Below are positions 60,806 through 64,000 of a stretch of DNA of 64,000 bases, piece by piece. Below the pieces are notes generated by a model that had not been told where the DNA came from, did not search any database, and saw only the letters and a list, made by a program, of their open reading frames with translations. The position numbers were made by a program, and so were the translations under genes. Location of the stretch: assembly GCF_010560025.1 (NCBI RefSeq), contig NZ_SAIY01000004.1, positions 62,001 through 126,000 on the forward strand, read 5' to 3'. Source of the DNA: Verrucosispora sioxanthis. GTDB taxonomy: Bacteria > Actinomycetota > Actinomycetes > Mycobacteriales > Micromonosporaceae. Numbering within the stretch: position 1 is the stretch's first letter; each line of letters starts with the position of its first letter.

Positions 60806-60836
60806 AGATCCGTGGTCCCGTGGCGAGGAGTAGTGA

Positions 60837-61298
60837 TTGATCACAACCGAGGCCGATCGGGTTGATACCGCGCTGAGGCGGCTGCGCCGCGCCGGTATGC
60901 GCAACACGGTGGCACGGCGCGGCATACTCGCTCTCCTCGCCCACGCGGCAGGCGACCGTGGGCACCTCACCGCGACCCAACTGCATGAGGCCCTACTGGC
61001 GCGCGGGCTGGCCATGGAGATGTCGACAGTGCACCGGATTCTGCGGCAACTGATCGACCTGGGCATCGCGCACACGGTGCCGGTCGCCGGAGCGATGACC
61101 TTCGGGCTGGCGGACCAACCGCACCATCACGCGGTGTGCGAGGGCTGCGGCAGCCTACGGCAACTACCGGCCGCAGCGGTGGCTGCCAGCATCGACGCCG
61201 CACGGACCGCGGGGATCGAGGTCGACCCAGACGGATACCCCAGCGGTGTCGTCCTCTACGGACGGTGCGCCCAGTGCCGGATGACAACGGCCGACTGA
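60837..61298 (+). CDS. Fur-family metalloregulator
   Basis: 153 residues. The winged helix spans residues 10-80 ([53 protein letters not shown]). The metal region has HHH at 96-98 next to CEGC (101-104) and a second pair CAQC (144-147), the structural zinc site of Fur/Zur/Nur proteins. Which metal it senses is not clear. TTG 60837 with GAGGAG six bases upstream is the best start. Probable target sites are the three 19-bp boxes nearby. Its end overlaps the CGNR gene. Confidence 0.88.
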   Translation: MITTEADRVDTALRRLRRAGMRNTVARRGILALLAHAAGDRGHLTATQLHEALLARGLAMEMSTVHRILRQLIDLGIAHTVPVAGAMTFGLADQPHHHAVCEGCGSLRQLPAAAVAASIDAARTAGIEVDPDGYPSGVVLYGRCAQCRMTTAD

Positions 61299-61924
61299 AC
61301 CCCGACTCCACACTCAGACCGTCCGCCGCGGTGGCGATCGGCCACGCAAACCCGCCGAATGCTCGCCGCACGGGCGTGGGCGCACGCAGCAGCAGACTGG
61401 CCGACAGCCGGAGACTGGCCGCGCGAGCAGCGGCGTTGGCCAACGCCCAACTCGACAATCTCACCGACCTGCAGGCCCTACTGTCCGACCAGCCCGGGCT
61501 GCGCGCGACGGTAACGACAGCCGACGTGCATAGGCAACGCTTGGTGCGCCAGCACCTGCGGAAGGTGTTCGACGACGTTGCGGCCGGTCAGGAACAGCAG
61601 GTGGTGCAGCGCCTCAACACGTTGCTGGCCCGGTACCGGGTCCGACCGACCATCACCGGCACCTCCCCCGCCGACTGGCACATCAGCCTCGCCGCACCTG
61701 GCACACCCTCCTCGGTCGCATACCTCGCCGCCACGGTATGGGGGCTCGCCGTGTGGCTGTGTCAGCGGGGCATCGACCGGCTCGGCGTGTGCGCCGAGCC
61801 GCACTGCCACACAGTGTTCCTCGATCACGACAGTAACCGGCGACGCCGGTTCTGTTCCGAGCGGTGCGCAACCCGGGCCCACGTGCGGGCACACCGCGCC
61901 CGCCAACGGGCAACCCGATCCTGA
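61274..61924 (+). CDS. CGNR zinc-finger protein
   Basis: About 216 residues; GTG 61274 overlaps the end of fur by 25 bases, GTG 61331 is an alternative. The N-terminal helical part (ALANAQLDNLTDLQALLSDQ) resembles the ABATE/stress-associated region, and the C terminus is the CGNR zinc finger LGVCAEPHCHTVFLDHDSNR, then RRFCSERCATRAHVRAH. Such proteins are usually DNA-binding regulators. It is probably co-expressed with fur. Confidence 0.8.
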   Translation: MPDDNGRLNPDSTLRPSAAVAIGHANPPNARRTGVGARSSRLADSRRLAARAAALANAQLDNLTDLQALLSDQPGLRATVTTADVHRQRLVRQHLRKVFDDVAAGQEQQVVQRLNTLLARYRVRPTITGTSPADWHISLAAPGTPSSVAYLAATVWGLAVWLCQRGIDRLGVCAEPHCHTVFLDHDSNRRRRFCSERCATRAHVRAHRARQRATRS

Positions 61925-62053
61925 TCACCGCCATCGAACGGTAGTGAAGGCGACGACTGCAGTCCCCAGTTCCACGCTTCGCTGCCGGCGAGAGACGGCT
62001 GTGGCGGCCAGCCTGAGCGCACTCAACGACATCCTTGTCGCCAAGAGTTGGCA

Positions 62054-62072
62054 GTTGCATAGAATGGGCAAC
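62054..62072 (+). promoter_or_regulatory. 19-bp palindromic box in front of the deformylase gene
   Basis: GTTGCATAGAATGGGCAAC, with perfect five-base arms, ends one base before the GTG start at 62074. The internal TAGAAT resembles a -10 hexamer, so transcription would begin at or near the start codon, giving a leaderless message, and a protein bound to the box would block it. Confidence 0.7.
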
Positions 62073-62073
62073 T

Positions 62074-62532
62074 GTGCAGACCTCGACCGGTGCCCCGCGT
62101 CCCATCACCCGCTACGGCACCCCGGTCCTGCACCGCCGCTGTGCCGAGGTGACCACCTTCGACAACGATCTCGGCCAACTCGTCGTCGACTGCCCCGACG
62201 CCACCGGCACCCACACCGTGGCCACCGTCGTCAACCCGGTCCTGCACCTACCCGAGCACCGCGACCTGGTGACCGACGCCGAGGGCTGCCTCTCTGTCCC
62301 CGGCCAGCACGCCGAACTGGCCCGCTGCACCACCGCCACCGTCAGCGGCTTCGACATCCACGGCCACGAGATCCGACTGGACGGCACCGGCACCCTCGCC
62401 CGCTGCTTCCAACACGAGGTCGACCATCTCGACGGCCTCACCTACGTCGACCGGCTGCCCACCAAACTCCGCAAACGCATCCTGGCCGCCAGCGCCGAGC
62501 ACCCCGGCGTTGGCGTCCGCCAGGACGACTGA
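62074..62532 (+). CDS. Peptide deformylase-like protein lacking motif I
   Basis: 152 residues. Motif II EGCLSVPGQ and motif III FQHEVDHLDG (HExxH), which hold the catalytic metal, are intact. The region that should contain motif I (GxGLAAxQ, about 35 residues) is absent: the sequence passes from FDNDLGQLVVD directly to CPDATGTHTVATVVNP. Normal actinobacterial deformylases are about 185 residues. The missing glutamine stabilises the reaction intermediate, so activity is doubtful unless another residue substitutes. GTG start next to the 19-bp box; TsaD follows after three bases. Confidence 0.8.
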   Translation: MQTSTGAPRPITRYGTPVLHRRCAEVTTFDNDLGQLVVDCPDATGTHTVATVVNPVLHLPEHRDLVTDAEGCLSVPGQHAELARCTTATVSGFDIHGHEIRLDGTGTLARCFQHEVDHLDGLTYVDRLPTKLRKRILAASAEHPGVGVRQDD

Positions 62533-62535
62533 CCG

Positions 62536-63576
62536 ATGCCGGTCGTCCTGGGCATCGAAACCTCCTGCGACGAGACCGGCGTCGGCATCGTCGCCGACGG
62601 CGTCCTCCTCGGCGACGCCCTCGCCACCAGCATGGACGAACACGCCCGCTTCGGCGGGGTCGTCCCCGAGATCGCCGCCCGCGCCCACCTGCACGCCGTC
62701 ACCCCCATGGTCCGCCACGCCCTCGACCGCGCCGGCATCGGCTTCGCCGACATCGACGCCGTCGCCGCCACCGCCGGACCCGGCCTCGCCACCGCCGTCC
62801 AGGTCGGCCTCGCCGCCGGCAAGGCCTACGCCCTCAGCCTCGGCGTACCCCTCTACGGCGTGCACCACCTCGCCGGCCACGCCGCCGTCGACGTCCTCGA
62901 ACACGGCCCGCTCCCCCACCGCTGCATCTCGCTGATCGTCTCCGGCGGACACACCTCACTGCTCCTTCTCGGCGACCTCGCCCGCGACCCCGTCGTCCAC
63001 CTCGGCGACACCGTCGACGACGCGGCCGGAGAGGCATTCGACAAGGTCGCCCGCCTGCTCGGCCTGCCCTACCCCGGCGGACCCGCCATCGACCGCATCG
63101 CCCGCGAAGGCGACCCGACCGCTATCGCCTTCCCCCGACCGATGACAGGCCCCCACGACCCGCCCTACCCGTTCTCCTTCTCCGGTCTCAAGACCGCCGT
63201 GGCCCGCTGGGTCGAGAGGCACGGCGACCGGGCGGTGCCTGTCGCCGACGTCGCGGCGTCGTTCCAGGAAGCCGTCGCGGACACCCTCACCCGCAAGGCC
63301 CTGGCTGCCTGTCGCGACCACCAGGTCGACACGCTGCTGCTCGTCGGCGGCGTCGCCGCCAACAGCCGGGTACGGCACCTCGCCGAAACACGCTGCGCCG
63401 CCGCTGGCGTACGACTGCGGGTACCGTCACCCCGACTCTGCACCGACAACGGCGCCATGATCGCCGCCGTCGGCGACGTCCTCGTCCGCGCCGACGTCGC
63501 GCCGGACCGACTCGACCTCGGAGCGGACCCGTCCGCCGTCCTGCACGGCGCCCTCCTGCACGGCCCACGTCCCTGA
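62536..63576 (+). CDS. tsaD: tRNA threonylcarbamoyladenosine transferase TsaD (probably a second copy)
   Basis: 346 residues. [15 protein letters not shown] is the ASKHA-fold start; [13 protein letters not shown] and [17 protein letters not shown] supply the metal-binding histidines; [32 protein letters not shown] and [11 protein letters not shown] complete the site. TsaD makes t6A37 in ANN-decoding tRNAs with TsaB and TsaE, neither of which is nearby, so this is likely a paralogue kept in the metal-stress operon with the deformylase-like gene. Confidence 0.92.
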   Translation: MPVVLGIETSCDETGVGIVADGVLLGDALATSMDEHARFGGVVPEIAARAHLHAVTPMVRHALDRAGIGFADIDAVAATAGPGLATAVQVGLAAGKAYALSLGVPLYGVHHLAGHAAVDVLEHGPLPHRCISLIVSGGHTSLLLLGDLARDPVVHLGDTVDDAAGEAFDKVARLLGLPYPGGPAIDRIAREGDPTAIAFPRPMTGPHDPPYPFSFSGLKTAVARWVERHGDRAVPVADVAASFQEAVADTLTRKALAACRDHQVDTLLLVGGVAANSRVRHLAETRCAAAGVRLRVPSPRLCTDNGAMIAAVGDVLVRADVAPDRLDLGADPSAVLHGALLHGPRP

Positions 63577-63676
63577 CACGGGCACGCCATCCCGCGCCCG
63601 ACCTGCATCGGTACTCGCCAAGGAGGCCCTCTCCCGAAGTATCCGGCGGACACGGGTAGAGGAAGGCGGGTACGGG

Positions 63677-64000
63677 TCAGGAACCGGCTTCCGCCCTGAC
63701 GGCATCTGGCATCCGCCCGATAGGCCTGGTGCCAGCCTGGCGACGCCGCATCCGCTTCGCGATCAGATCTTCGCCGTCGGTCGCCAACCCGGAGATGCGG
63801 GGTGGCGGTGACTCCTCGGTGTCAGGCCGCTGTCGAGGGTTTCGCGGCCGCACACCGAGACCGCTGTCTTGCCCGGGCGGGATGGCTGGCCCTGGTGTCG
63901 TAGCGAAGGTGACAGGTGCGTCGAAGGCGGCGCGGCGGGCGGCACGGCGCAGAGCGGCCAGGACGGCGGGTCCGACCAGGACGATGGCCAGCACGGTGGT
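63677..64000 (-). CDS. C-terminal part of a possible membrane protein (runs off the window)
   Basis: The frame is open at the window edge and ends at 63677. The visible part starts with a hydrophobic helix (TVLAIVLVGPAVLAALRRAA) followed by a long polar, Arg/Pro-rich tail, as at the cytoplasmic end of a membrane protein. Coding status rests only on codon bias and the helix; no family can be assigned. Confidence 0.4.
   Translation of the reverse strand, partial: TTVLAIVLVGPAVLAALRRAARRAAFDAPVTFATTPGPAIPPGQDSGLGVRPRNPRQRPDTEESPPPRISGLATDGEDLIAKRMRRRQAGTRPIGRMPDAVRAEAGS

Noticed and set aside
61578..63659. A 693-codon plus-strand frame over the tsaD region
   Set aside because: It is an out-of-frame reading of the CGNR, deformylase and tsaD genes, dominated by Arg and Pro, as expected for shadow frames in high-GC DNA.

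Overview
The window is high-GC, rich in GTG starts and densely packed with coding sequence on both strands. Gene content (LigB-type ATP-dependent DNA ligase, cobalamin genes, an SLP1/pSAM2-like integrated element in a tRNA, a SigC-like sigma factor) points to a filamentous actinomycete, most probably Micromonosporaceae. That placement is an inference from gene content, not a phylogeny.

Region 1 (1-9.9 kb) is ordinary chromosome: the start of a DNA ligase gene, an M20 peptidase, a uridine-kinase-like NTPase, a rhodanese, a lipoprotein, cobQ and a frameshifted cobD, ssb, a ribosome-hibernation-like protein, an alpha/beta hydrolase and tRNA-Arg(TCT).

Region 2 (9.9-27.8 kb) is an actinomycete integrative and conjugative element (AICE) inserted in the 3' half of tRNA-Arg and bounded by perfect 42-bp direct repeats. 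It carries integrase, excisionase, an XRE-type regulator, a TraB/FtsK-like DNA translocase, a cytosine methyltransferase, a PrimPol plus helicase replication pair, an 8-bp-period repeat array and two candidate cargo genes. A 1.4-kb IS5-family element splits the integrase inside a C-terminal GntR-like domain with a 3-bp target duplication, and the XRE regulator has an in-frame stop, so the element is probably trapped.

Region 3 (28-29.2 kb) holds an IS21-type istB remnant and a DUF433/DUF5615 toxin-antitoxin pair.

Region 4 (29.2-45.8 kb, all minus strand) is the most interesting part: a compact, apparently undescribed RiPP gene cluster. A 33-residue acidic precursor peptide with one cysteine is followed by YcaO, TfuA, an MFS exporter, a siderophore-type ABC importer (lipoprotein, permease, ATPase), a methyltransferase, a DUF692/MNIO iron oxidase and an MNIO-partner protein with a C-terminal PqqD-like domain. 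Most junctions overlap by 4-8 bases. Downstream on the same strand lie a second MFS transporter and an oligopeptide/nickel-type ABC importer with a fused permease-ATPase. The combination of peptide modification, export and re-import suggests a peptide metallophore.

Region 5 (46.2-54.5 kb, plus strand) is a metal-handling block read divergently from the RiPP operon: YcnI-like copper protein, a Cys-rich small protein, a lasso-cyclase-like remnant, copper chaperone, copper P-type ATPase, SigC-like sigma factor with a zinc-finger partner, and a Zn/Mn-type ABC importer. It is followed by an FAD monooxygenase and an exported DJ-1/PfpI protein.

Region 6 (57-64 kb) is a metal or oxidative-stress island: AlaRS (probably a second copy), Fe/Mn superoxide dismutase, a Fur-family regulator, a CGNR zinc-finger protein, a shortened peptide deformylase lacking motif I, and TsaD. 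Three nearly identical 19-bp palindromic boxes sit in front of alaS, between sod and fur, and in front of the deformylase. They look like a local regulon of the Fur-family protein.
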